From RUG14300 sp964619685 (GTDB taxonomy: Bacteria; Bacillota; Clostridia; Christensenellales; CAG-1252), in the NCBI GenBank assembly GCA_964619685.1, contig CAZUET010000004.1:1-41797 (forward strand): 41,797 nt of DNA. Reading direction: 5' to 3'. The notes beneath the pieces are model-generated. The model saw only the letters and a list, made by a program, of their open reading frames with translations. It was not told the DNA's origin and did no database searches. Below, piece by piece: positions 26,674-34,413 of the stretch. How positions within the stretch are numbered: position 1 is the stretch's first letter; every line of letters starts with the position of its first letter. Both the position numbers and the translations under genes were made by a program.

Positions 26674-26702
26674 TTGACAAGGGCAAAAACCTATGTTATA
26701 AT
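26674..26702 (+). promoter_or_regulatory. Full-consensus promoter of the GH43/sugar-ABC locus
   Basis: TTGACA (26674-26679) and TATAAT (26697-26702) are separated by exactly 17 bases, a perfect sigma-A promoter. The start of transcription would be near 26709. Such a strong promoter before catabolic genes usually implies repression, and a LacI-family regulator is encoded in the same locus. Confidence 0.88.
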
Positions 26703-26708
26703 TGAAGT

Positions 26709-26888
26709 GTGATCGGGTATACGATTGACTTTGTAAGAATGTCACTTGATGACAGAATTGCTAAAGCATTAATCGAGTTACCCGAAAAAAATATATACTT
26801 GAACGTTCAAGTAAATGTGGAAAATAAAAGACTATGTCTTTTTGAAACGAACCCCTATTTTGTAAAAAAAAGACTTGCCGACGGGTGA
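26709..26888 (+). CDS. Possible leaderless 59-residue ORF ahead of the GH43 gene
   Basis: GTG at 26709 coincides with the expected transcription start and opens 59 codons ending at TGA 26886-26888. The product begins MIGYTIDFVRMSLDDRIAKA and ends YFVKKRLADG; its composition looks protein-like. It is in the same frame as the GH43 gene, with only TGA and five codons between them. I recognise no family. Possible explanations are a small leaderless protein, a remnant of an N-terminal domain cut off by a stop, or chance. A 16-bp palindrome lies inside it. Confidence 0.35.
   Translation: MIGYTIDFVRMSLDDRIAKALIELPEKNIYLNVQVNVENKRLCLFETNPYFVKKRLADG
26797..26812. promoter_or_regulatory. 16-bp palindrome, candidate LacI-family operator
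   Basis: ACTTGAACGTTCAAGT is a perfect palindrome with the central CG typical of LacI-family operators. It lies about 90 bases downstream of the inferred transcription start, where a bound repressor could block elongation. I saw no second copy in the other gaps of the locus, so the link to the regulator at 33416 is tentative. Confidence 0.45.
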
Positions 26889-26903
26889 GCAACGGATGAC
26901 ACT

Positions 26904-27839
26904 ATGAAGATTGTAAAAACTGACATTACTGGTATCGGAGATCCTTTTGTCCTCTATCATGAGGGCTTTTACTATATGTATGCTACAGGTGCGCCCGACG
27001 GTTTCAAGGTTTGGTATGGAACCGACATTAATAATTTAGCTCTTCATGGACTTTGCTATCATTCTCCCGATAGTTTTGGTATCAACTGCTTTTGGGCACC
27101 TGAGGTCGTTCGTCGCTATGACGGTAAATTCGTAATGCATTTTTCCGCAAGAGATAGAGAATCGAACGGCTTACGCATTGGTGTGGCTGTAGCTGATTCG
27201 CCCTTAGGTCCTTTTATAGATGTATATAATAAGCCGATGTTCGATTACGGCTATTCTACCATAGATGCAACCTGTTTTATCGATGATGACGGTAATTCGT
27301 ATTTATATTATTCCCGTGATTGTAGCGATAATATTGTTGGCGGTATCCATATGAGCCGTATTTATGGTGTAAAACTCGATAAAACCTTAACTCGTGTAAT
27401 ATCCGATCCTGTGCTTCTTGCTGAACCTGTGAAGCCGTGGGAATCTAAGCTATACACCGCACCTCTCGCATCCTTACTTGACGAATGGATTCATAAGGAT
27501 CTAAAAGAATACTACCTTTGGAACGAAGCTCCATTTGTAATTAAACGAGATGGAATATATTATATGACTTATTCTGCAAATTGCTTTGATAGTCGTTACT
27601 ACGGAATTGGTCTTGCCTTGGGTAAGAGTCCGTTAGGTGAATTTGTCAAGATTGAAGAGCCTGTCTGTCAGCTAATTGAAGGTGATACATGCGGAGTAGG
27701 GCACTCTATGTTTTTCAAGGATGGTGACCGTGATATTATGGTATATCACTGTCATACCGATGAAACTCGACCGAGTGGGGATCGCCGATTCTGTTATAGT
27801 GAAGTCGAGATAGGAAACGGGATGGTAATTATTAAGTAA
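26904..27839 (+). CDS. Cytoplasmic glycoside hydrolase family 43 enzyme
   Basis: The 311-residue protein has no signal peptide and is essentially one five-bladed beta-propeller. The three GH43 acids are visible: D13 (GIGDPFVLY, base), D121 (STIDATCFIDDDG, pKa modulator) and E208 (LWNEAPFVIKRDG, acid). Other family marks are CFWAPEVVRRYDGKFVMHFS and VADSPLGPF. GH43 enzymes release arabinose or xylose from oligosaccharides; which one is not clear here. Being intracellular, it should act on sugars brought in by the ABC transporter of the same locus. It is the first recognisable gene after the consensus promoter. The ribosome site is weak (GGATG). Cysteines are unusually frequent, which fits a cytoplasmic location. 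Confidence 0.9.
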   Translation: MKIVKTDITGIGDPFVLYHEGFYYMYATGAPDGFKVWYGTDINNLALHGLCYHSPDSFGINCFWAPEVVRRYDGKFVMHFSARDRESNGLRIGVAVADSPLGPFIDVYNKPMFDYGYSTIDATCFIDDDGNSYLYYSRDCSDNIVGGIHMSRIYGVKLDKTLTRVISDPVLLAEPVKPWESKLYTAPLASLLDEWIHKDLKEYYLWNEAPFVIKRDGIYYMTYSANCFDSRYYGIGLALGKSPLGEFVKIEEPVCQLIEGDTCGVGHSMFFKDGDRDIMVYHCHTDETRPSGDRRFCYSEVEIGNGMVIIK

Positions 27840-27845
27840 CTTAAG

Positions 27846-27860
27846 AGCAAAAAATGCTCA
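27846..27860 (+). other. Small stem-loop after the intracellular GH43 gene
   Basis: GAGCA-AAAAA-TGCTC forms a 5-bp stem a few bases after the stop. It is followed by AAATTTTAAAAAATTTTATT, a weak terminator at best, so read-through into the lipoprotein gene 54 bases away is expected. Confidence 0.4.
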
Positions 27861-27893
27861 AATTTTAAAAAATTTTATTAGGAGGCAAATTCT

Positions 27894-30800
27894 ATGAGAA
27901 AAAGAGTATCCATTATTGCTATAGCTCTCGTTCTTGTACTCGTGCTCGGCTTGCTGAGTGCTTGTGGTGTGACCAAGTACAACGTGAACATAGGAGAAAT
28001 AGCAAACGGCAGCATATCTGTAGATAAATCATCCGCAGAGGCTGGCGAACAAGTGACTCTCACAGTTACTCCCGACGCAGGTTATAAACTTTCCTATGTC
28101 AAGGTAGATGGTGAAGCTCTTGTGGTAACAGACGGAACTGCAGTTTTTGAAATGCCCGAGCACGATGTAAATATAGAGGCAGCATTTGAAAAAATGGCAT
28201 ATACCGTAACATTACCCGAAAGCATCGAGCACGGTTCAATAAGTGCAAGTGCTGCAGGCGGTAACGCAGGCGATACTATCACATTGACAGTAGAACCTGA
28301 ATATGGTTATAAGCTTGCATCGCTTAAGGCTAACGACGAGGTCATCGAAGCCGTAGAGGGAGTTTATTCCTTCCAAATTCCTCAAGGTAATGTTGTAATC
28401 AGTGCATCATTTGAGTTGGTTGAGGGTGCTGTAACCACAGAGGCTCCCGAGGGTGGCGTATCGCTAAGCGCACAAGCTTATGCTGGTAAGACCGCAAAGG
28501 GTAAATTCTTCGCAAGTTATGAAGAGAACGGTATTAAGCTCGTAGCATATGTAGAGGATTCCGTAGTATATCCTACCGACGGTATCGCTGCATATATCGG
28601 TGCTAACCAAACTGCTAACGGTTCTATCGGTGCTAATAACAAAGGAATCGTTGCAGCTATCAATGGAATTAAATTACTTGTCGCTCAAAATGGCGAATAT
28701 GTAGATCAAGATGCTGAACTCAACGCATCCATCGCTCCTTGGGTAGGTGCAAATGGTGTTAAGGGTTACGTTGCTAATATTTCCGTATCTTATGAGGAAT
28801 TAGGCGGAACAAAAGAGCAGATTGAGGGTAATATTACTTTATTGCTCACATTATCCAATGCAGATAAGAATATTGCTCCAAGCGTTGCTATATATGGAAA
28901 CGGTGAGATTACTAATGCCGATACATATCCTTTATTGAATGCAGACGGTTCCTTCAGCAATAACTACTATAAGTATGGTGCAGGTCAACTTGGACAAGGC
29001 GACACATATATTGAAACCGGTAGATACTGGGACCTTTCCAAAGACTACGCTAAGGACAGCGAAAATTATACAGACCGTGTAGCTATTCTTGACGGTCATG
29101 ACAATGCAGATAATAATGTTGTTTTATATCGTGCACAAGGTCAAAACATTTATGCTAAAGCTACCTTTAAGCTTACAGGTATTGCTAATACCGAAGAAAG
29201 ATGGGGTAAATTTGGTATGATGTTATTCAACGGAGGTTCTCAACAAGGCTTCTTCTTCTATGTAGATGCATTTGTTGGAAGTAACGGTGATGTTGTTATC
29301 GATAATGTTAACGGTACAGCATTAGGCTACAACTTAGCACCTAAGGCATGGGGTAACTGGACCACTATCAGCGGAACCGAGGGCAAGTTTAATCTTTCAA
29401 CTAAGACTATTGATCTTGCGCTTACCGCATATGATGGCATGGTATATATGTATTGTAATGATAGTCTCGTTGCTGAATCGGCATTTGAAGTTGATGACAA
29501 TGCAGTTATCGGATTCAAGAGCTTTGGTTATACGTTAGAGGTTTCTAACTATTCTGCAACAGATGATGTAAATGATGAAGAGTTCATTTCTCACCGCAAA
29601 GATCTTGTTAATCAACCTATTGATGTATTGTTCCTTGGTGACAGCTATATGGATTTCTGGAATAGCTTCGGTTTCGAATATCATACCGCTGCTATCGAAT
29701 CTAAGGCTAATATCGGTGTAGGTGGTACTCAAATCAACTACTGGATCGATAAGGTTAACTATGTAAAGAAGCTTTATTCTCCCTCTAAGTTCGTATTCCA
29801 TATTGGTGTAAACGATATCGATGACGGTAATACCACTGCAGAGATTGCATTCGAGCGTTTTAAGAATATGATCTCCGCTTATCAGGAAGCATTCCCCGAT
29901 GCTGAAATCTACTGGGTAAGCTTGATTCATAATACCATGTTCGCAGGCAAGTGTGGTGAATATGATAAGATGAACAACTTAGTAAAAGAGTATGTAAAAG
30001 ATATGGATAAGGTATCCTATATCGACGTTACCAATGTTGGTGTAGATGCTGATGGCAACACTCGTGTCAATATGTTCTATGACGGATTGCACATGTCTAA
30101 AGAATACGGATATCCTATTTGGGGTAAGCAAATTCTCCAAGCTATCGGTTATGAAGCAAGAATCGAGGGTACGGAACTTGGTGATATCGACGGATATTAT
30201 GCATACAGTTCAGGCTGGTCATTCTCAGAGGATGGCTCTATTGCTTACAACACAGTTGATGGCGAGCAAGCTATCTATGCTAAGGATATGGCTTATGCAT
30301 CCAACTTTATCTTCTCTGTTGACATTAAGTCGCCTTCTAAAATCGGTACAGATGCATGGACTAAGGTAGGTCTATTACTCCGTAACGATAGTCAATCTAT
30401 TTTCGCTTACTTCGATACACCCGATAATGGTGATGGTAAGTGGTGTAATATAGTTTATCGTAAGATATCTGCCACTAATAATGGTTTCTTCATTGCCGGC
30501 GATTGGAACTGGGGTGCTCAAGGCTTTGGCTCTACTGCTAAGACCACATTATTCAACGATTTCGTAAATATCAAGGTTGCTAAGATCGGTTCACAGATCT
30601 ACATGATCGTAGACGGTGTTGCTGTATCTAACGCTCCATTTATGACTTCCGATGGTGAATCCTTCGTAGCAGGTGTTTTAGGATTTAATCGTAAGATTGA
30701 AGTTAAGAATGTTCAAGTTGTTAACGGAACAAAAGAAGAAGTTCTTGCTGAACTTGGTTGGGATCATTCCGATGCTAAGCTTGACGGTGTAGCTGATGAT

Positions 30801-33323
30801 GCTATTTGGAACGAAGAGGTTCTTGGTAATGTTCACACCTATAACGATAAGTGGAATGCAGATTATGAATCAAAATTTGATCTTGCTGCAGTAAAGGGAA
30901 CTGATGGCGTTTACTTCCTTGCAACAATCACTCACAAACAATCTCTTGAAGCTTTTGCTCAGGGTGACGGTACAGGTTGGTGGAATTGGCTCGGAATCGA
31001 GTTCCGTTTCGGTGACGATGACGGCTCTCAACGTGCTATTTACTTTGAAAAGGGCGTAGTTAAAGGCTTCGGCGGAATCTTCGTAGGCGACTATGTAACA
31101 GTAGCTCCTGCCGAGGAGGGTGGTTTCAATAAGACCACAGTTGAGTTCTACGTACCATATGAATTCTTCCATGGATGTTCTGCCGAAGATGCAGAAATTC
31201 GTGTAAAACTTGGCGGTTGGGTGGTTGAAACCGGCTATAAGGATCTATCTTCCGAGCCTACGGTATCAACTCACGGTTTGCGTTATCCACACAATGTAAA
31301 GGTATCCGGCGATGTGGAATTAAATGTTCCGACTATTGCAAGAAAGGGCGATGTTATCAGCTTCAGTATTGAATTAGAGGATGGCTTTGAAATTGATTCC
31401 GTATTGGTTAATTCTTCTGCTATTGAAGCAGTTGAAGGCGTATATTCCTTCACAATGCCCGATGCAGACGTAACAATTGAAATAAAATTTGCAAGTAGAC
31501 GTTCTGTAGATTTATCTGCAGTTGACGGTATAATTACAGTAAGTAATACAAACCCTGAAGTAGGTGACGTTGTTGAGTTTACAGTAGTTGCTCCTTGGAT
31601 TGTCCAAAAGCTTACTGTTAACGAAGTTGAGATCGAAGCTGTTGACGGTAAATACACATTTACAGTTGGTGATGCTGACCTCGTTGTTGACGGTAAATTT
31701 ATCGTTATAACCGACGGAATCACCATTGACGGCGAACTCGAAGCTACTGCTTATGGCGAAAGCTTAGGCTTCAAGGTCGAGGGAAACCGTGATGTAGAAA
31801 TCTATGGTAAGAAAACCCAACATGGTATCGTTCTTTACTTGATTGCTCACACCAACAGCAATGTAGTGGATTCAAATGATTGGTATAAGAACCATAACTT
31901 TGAGTTCTATCTCAATAACGGTATTCAAAGATATGTAAATAGTAAGAATCAATCTAACGGTGTTACTGCATTTGCTCGGAGTGCAACACTTCTTGAAAGT
32001 GGCGAGCATCAAGGTCAATACGAGCATCGTTATGAAGTATTTGTAGCTGGTGAATTTGACGAGAATGTTAGACTTAATTATGCATTCAAGGCTCCTGGTG
32101 AAGATGCTCGTTACGAAGGCTTGTCCGCTCCATTCTGGGATAGAAGTGACTGGTGGTGCCCGATTATTGGTGGTGCTGATGTTAAAAAGATAACCGCTTA
32201 CGGTCAACCTCAAGGACGTCCTAACAATCTCTTTATCGGCGAAAACGGTTTAGTAAGCACTCACCCCGTTGCAGTAAATGCAACTATAGATGCCGACTTC
32301 TCCGAGTATGCAGATAAGCCCTCTGTAACAAAGGGTAATGAAAATGCTAAGTTTACATTTAGTGGATATACAGCTAATGATGGATATTATCTCGCAATAA
32401 CCATTCTTCAAGTCAATAGAGCTGAAGCAACTCCCGAGTGGCACCTTAACGATAACCTCGAAATGAGATTGTTCGGTACCGGTACAGGCTCAAGCATCGG
32501 TTTCTCTATCTTTGAAGATTTCATTTGTGCAAACGGTGCAGTTAGTCAATACGCAATGAAGCGTACAGAGCTTAACGACGATAGCGGTTATAATTATAAG
32601 ACTGAGATCGAATTGTTTGTCGCAGAGAGTAATCCTTCTCCTGTTGCTTACATCATGGTAGGATGTAACGGTAACGGCTTTGGTGGATGGCAATCCCTTA
32701 TCTGGGACAACGCGGATAGACTTAAGCTTGATGCAAACGGTGCAACATTTGTTCAAGAAAACTATTTTGATCATGCACGCAATGCTGACAGCGTGATTAT
32801 TGACGGTAAGCTTGATGAGGACTTCTGGAGTGGTGTAAGTGTATACAATAACAGTAACTGTGCATCGAGCTATCCTTCAGTTTACGGTCTTGTTCAAGCA
32901 AAGAAGGGTCATGCCGGTGCTTATGTAGCTGTTACTCTTTATCATAACAAGGCTGCTAGCGAGGCAGTACAACTCGATGGTACACAATGGTGGCACATGT
33001 TAAATGTCGAGTTCCGTTTTGTAAGGGATGGTAACTGGGATGCATCTATACAAAGAGCAGCAAGCGTAAACGGTCAATATTTCAATTGTGCTTCTGCATT
33101 TGTAACAGGCGAAAATACAGATGAGAATGTAAGCGGATATCGATATAAGACAGTATTTGAGGTATTTGTTCCTTATGAGTGGGAAGATGGCTTTGCAATT
33201 CATAGCGATATGCCTCTCTGGATCTCTTGCGTTGCTGAAGACGGCTGGAAATGGTTGCTTGAGTTCAATCAAGATCAGAACGCTCCTCAAACACTTACCG
33301 ATAACGGATTTGTTCGTAAGTAA
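27894..33323 (+). CDS. Multidomain surface lipoprotein with SGNH/GDSL esterase and CBM9-like domains
   Basis: The 1809-residue lipoprotein has lipobox LLSACG (C24). Two InlB-type repeats come first (about 28-180; GEQVTLTVTPDAGYKLSYVK and GDTITLTVEPEYGYKLASLK). A sugar-binding-like domain (about 183-352) and a LamG/DUF1080-like sandwich (about 356-556) follow. The SGNH hydrolase is at about 576-752: S584 in FLGDSYMDFW, GVGGTQ, N640 in IGVNDID, and D730/H733 in YDGLHMS. After a second sandwich (766-946) comes a CBM9-like domain (about 960-1132, KLDGVADDAIWNEE), two more InlB-like repeats (1136-1270) and three further CBM9-like modules, the last at 1633-1800 (VIIDGKLDEDFWSG). AGGAGG precedes the ATG. 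The esterase probably removes acetyl or similar groups from hemicellulose, helping the GH43 enzymes; the exact ester is unknown. Confidence 0.85.
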   Translation: MRKRVSIIAIALVLVLVLGLLSACGVTKYNVNIGEIANGSISVDKSSAEAGEQVTLTVTPDAGYKLSYVKVDGEALVVTDGTAVFEMPEHDVNIEAAFEKMAYTVTLPESIEHGSISASAAGGNAGDTITLTVEPEYGYKLASLKANDEVIEAVEGVYSFQIPQGNVVISASFELVEGAVTTEAPEGGVSLSAQAYAGKTAKGKFFASYEENGIKLVAYVEDSVVYPTDGIAAYIGANQTANGSIGANNKGIVAAINGIKLLVAQNGEYVDQDAELNASIAPWVGANGVKGYVANISVSYEELGGTKEQIEGNITLLLTLSNADKNIAPSVAIYGNGEITNADTYPLLNADGSFSNNYYKYGAGQLGQGDTYIETGRYWDLSKDYAKDSENYTDRVAILDGHDNADNNVVLYRAQGQNIYAKATFKLTGIANTEERWGKFGMMLFNGGSQQGFFFYVDAFVGSNGDVVIDNVNGTALGYNLAPKAWGNWTTISGTEGKFNLSTKTIDLALTAYDGMVYMYCNDSLVAESAFEVDDNAVIGFKSFGYTLEVSNYSATDDVNDEEFISHRKDLVNQPIDVLFLGDSYMDFWNSFGFEYHTAAIESKANIGVGGTQINYWIDKVNYVKKLYSPSKFVFHIGVNDIDDGNTTAEIAFERFKNMISAYQEAFPDAEIYWVSLIHNTMFAGKCGEYDKMNNLVKEYVKDMDKVSYIDVTNVGVDADGNTRVNMFYDGLHMSKEYGYPIWGKQILQAIGYEARIEGTELGDIDGYYAYSSGWSFSEDGSIAYNTVDGEQAIYAKDMAYASNFIFSVDIKSPSKIGTDAWTKVGLLLRNDSQSIFAYFDTPDNGDGKWCNIVYRKISATNNGFFIAGDWNWGAQGFGSTAKTTLFNDFVNIKVAKIGSQIYMIVDGVAVSNAPFMTSDGESFVAGVLGFNRKIEVKNVQVVNGTKEEVLAELGWDHSDAKLDGVADDAIWNEEVLGNVHTYNDKWNADYESKFDLAAVKGTDGVYFLATITHKQSLEAFAQGDGTGWWNWLGIEFRFGDDDGSQRAIYFEKGVVKGFGGIFVGDYVTVAPAEEGGFNKTTVEFYVPYEFFHGCSAEDAEIRVKLGGWVVETGYKDLSSEPTVSTHGLRYPHNVKVSGDVELNVPTIARKGDVISFSIELEDGFEIDSVLVNSSAIEAVEGVYSFTMPDADVTIEIKFASRRSVDLSAVDGIITVSNTNPEVGDVVEFTVVAPWIVQKLTVNEVEIEAVDGKYTFTVGDADLVVDGKFIVITDGITIDGELEATAYGESLGFKVEGNRDVEIYGKKTQHGIVLYLIAHTNSNVVDSNDWYKNHNFEFYLNNGIQRYVNSKNQSNGVTAFARSATLLESGEHQGQYEHRYEVFVAGEFDENVRLNYAFKAPGEDARYEGLSAPFWDRSDWWCPIIGGADVKKITAYGQPQGRPNNLFIGENGLVSTHPVAVNATIDADFSEYADKPSVTKGNENAKFTFSGYTANDGYYLAITILQVNRAEATPEWHLNDNLEMRLFGTGTGSSIGFSIFEDFICANGAVSQYAMKRTELNDDSGYNYKTEIELFVAESNPSPVAYIMVGCNGNGFGGWQSLIWDNADRLKLDANGATFVQENYFDHARNADSVIIDGKLDEDFWSGVSVYNNSNCASSYPSVYGLVQAKKGHAGAYVAVTLYHNKAASEAVQLDGTQWWHMLNVEFRFVRDGNWDASIQRAASVNGQYFNCASAFVTGENTDENVSGYRYKTVFEVFVPYEWEDGFAIHSDMPLWISCVAEDGWKWLLEFNQDQNAPQTLTDNGFVRK

Positions 33324-33375
33324 TCATCATCTCCTTCACATGCCGTGATCTTTAGTCATGGTATACAAACAAAAA

Positions 33376-33403
33376 GGACGGGCGTGGACAACTACGCCCG
33401 TCC
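33376..33403. other. GC-rich stem-loop before the lacI-type gene
   Basis: A perfect 10-bp stem (GGACGGGCGT, 8-base loop, ACGCCCGTCC) ends 12 bases before the regulator start codon. On the plus strand it has no U-tract. On the minus strand it is followed by TTTTTGTTT and would be a good terminator, although no minus-strand gene lies upstream of it. It may block antisense transcription or be a processing and stabilising structure. Confidence 0.7.
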
Positions 33404-33415
33404 AAAATAATAAAA

Positions 33416-34387
33416 ATGAAAAAGCGTGTTACTATAAAGGATATCGCATTAGCATCCGGTTACTCGGTGAACTGTGTTTCTCGAGCATTGATGGATGCTC
33501 CGGATATCTCTAAAAAGACAAAAGAAAAGATTAATGAGTTGGCTCTCGAAATGGGATACATTCCTAATTTTGCGGCATCCACTCTTCGTAAGGGAAGTAG
33601 TAAAACGGTTGGCATCCTATATGATAACTTGCTTAATCCTTTCTATTCGATAATCACAAGCTATTTGTGGAACGAGCTTGGCCCGTGTGGCTATTCCTTC
33701 GTAATGCTTATCAATGATAAACCCTTCTTGGATGAGGATATTGCCAGAAGAGCGTTATCTGAAAGCATTGACGGTATTATTTCCTTTCTCGAACCGACCA
33801 AAGAGGGCTATGAGCTATGTAAAAAACACGGTACGCCCCTTGTAATTCTTGGTCGTAAGAGTGATCTCGATGTTTCGTGCGTCGTATTAGACGATATCGG
33901 CGGTGGACGAGCTGCCGCGGATTATATGTATAATAAGGGCTATCGCCGTCCTGTATATCTTGGCGATCTCCCGTCTTTGGTGTGTTCACAAGATCGTGCC
34001 CAAGGCTTTACAACAAGATTCCGTGAGCTGGGTGTGGAGGCAAAAGTGATCTTTGATGAAAAACCACTTGACCAAAACTATCAATCGATATTATCCGAGC
34101 TTATAAATAGAGAGGAAAGACCCGATTGTTTATTTGTATTTAATGATATTCTTGCGTTGACCGTACTTACATATCTACGCCAGAATAATATTTCGATCGC
34201 AGTCGTCGGATTTGATGACATACAAAATGAAATAGCTTTTAACGGGCGTATTTCGTCGGTTGGCTATAATAAACGCAGCTTTGCAAAGGCTGCGGTTGAT
34301 GAATTATTGAAGCTCATAGCCGATAATAATGCTAAAAAAGAAATCAAAGTTTTGAAGGACATCTATGTGGTGGACGGAGAAAACTAA
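33416..34387 (+). CDS. LacI-family transcriptional regulator
   Basis: The 323-residue regulator has the LacI helix-turn-helix at residues 1-50 (VTIKDIALASGYSVNCVSRAL, then LNP-like hinge text GYIPNFAASTLR). A periplasmic-binding-like effector domain follows from about 58 (VGILYDNLLNPFYSII, VVLDDIGGGRAAADYM, VGFDDIQNEIAF). It probably senses a sugar made by the locus and controls it. It lies between the esterase lipoprotein and the sugar-binding protein, unlike the common promoter-proximal position. The start is unambiguous by homology, yet no Shine-Dalgarno sequence precedes it, only AAAATAATAAAA after a strong hairpin, so low translation is expected. Confidence 0.92.
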   Translation: MKKRVTIKDIALASGYSVNCVSRALMDAPDISKKTKEKINELALEMGYIPNFAASTLRKGSSKTVGILYDNLLNPFYSIITSYLWNELGPCGYSFVMLINDKPFLDEDIARRALSESIDGIISFLEPTKEGYELCKKHGTPLVILGRKSDLDVSCVVLDDIGGGRAAADYMYNKGYRRPVYLGDLPSLVCSQDRAQGFTTRFRELGVEAKVIFDEKPLDQNYQSILSELINREERPDCLFVFNDILALTVLTYLRQNNISIAVVGFDDIQNEIAFNGRISSVGYNKRSFAKAAVDELLKLIADNNAKKEIKVLKDIYVVDGEN

Positions 34388-34413
34388 TAAATAAAAAAAT
34401 AATGGAGGCAATA

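Noticed and set aside
26709..26904. TGA as a recoded sense codon joining the 59-codon ORF to GH43
   Set aside because: TGA serves as an ordinary stop elsewhere (for example oppD at 20651-20653 and the gene ending at 41342), and no selenocysteine-type structure is evident, so readthrough is not supported.
33376..33403. Terminator of the esterase lipoprotein gene on the plus strand
   Set aside because: There is no U-tract on the plus strand; the sequence after the stem is AAAATAATAAAA and the next gene starts 12 bases on.
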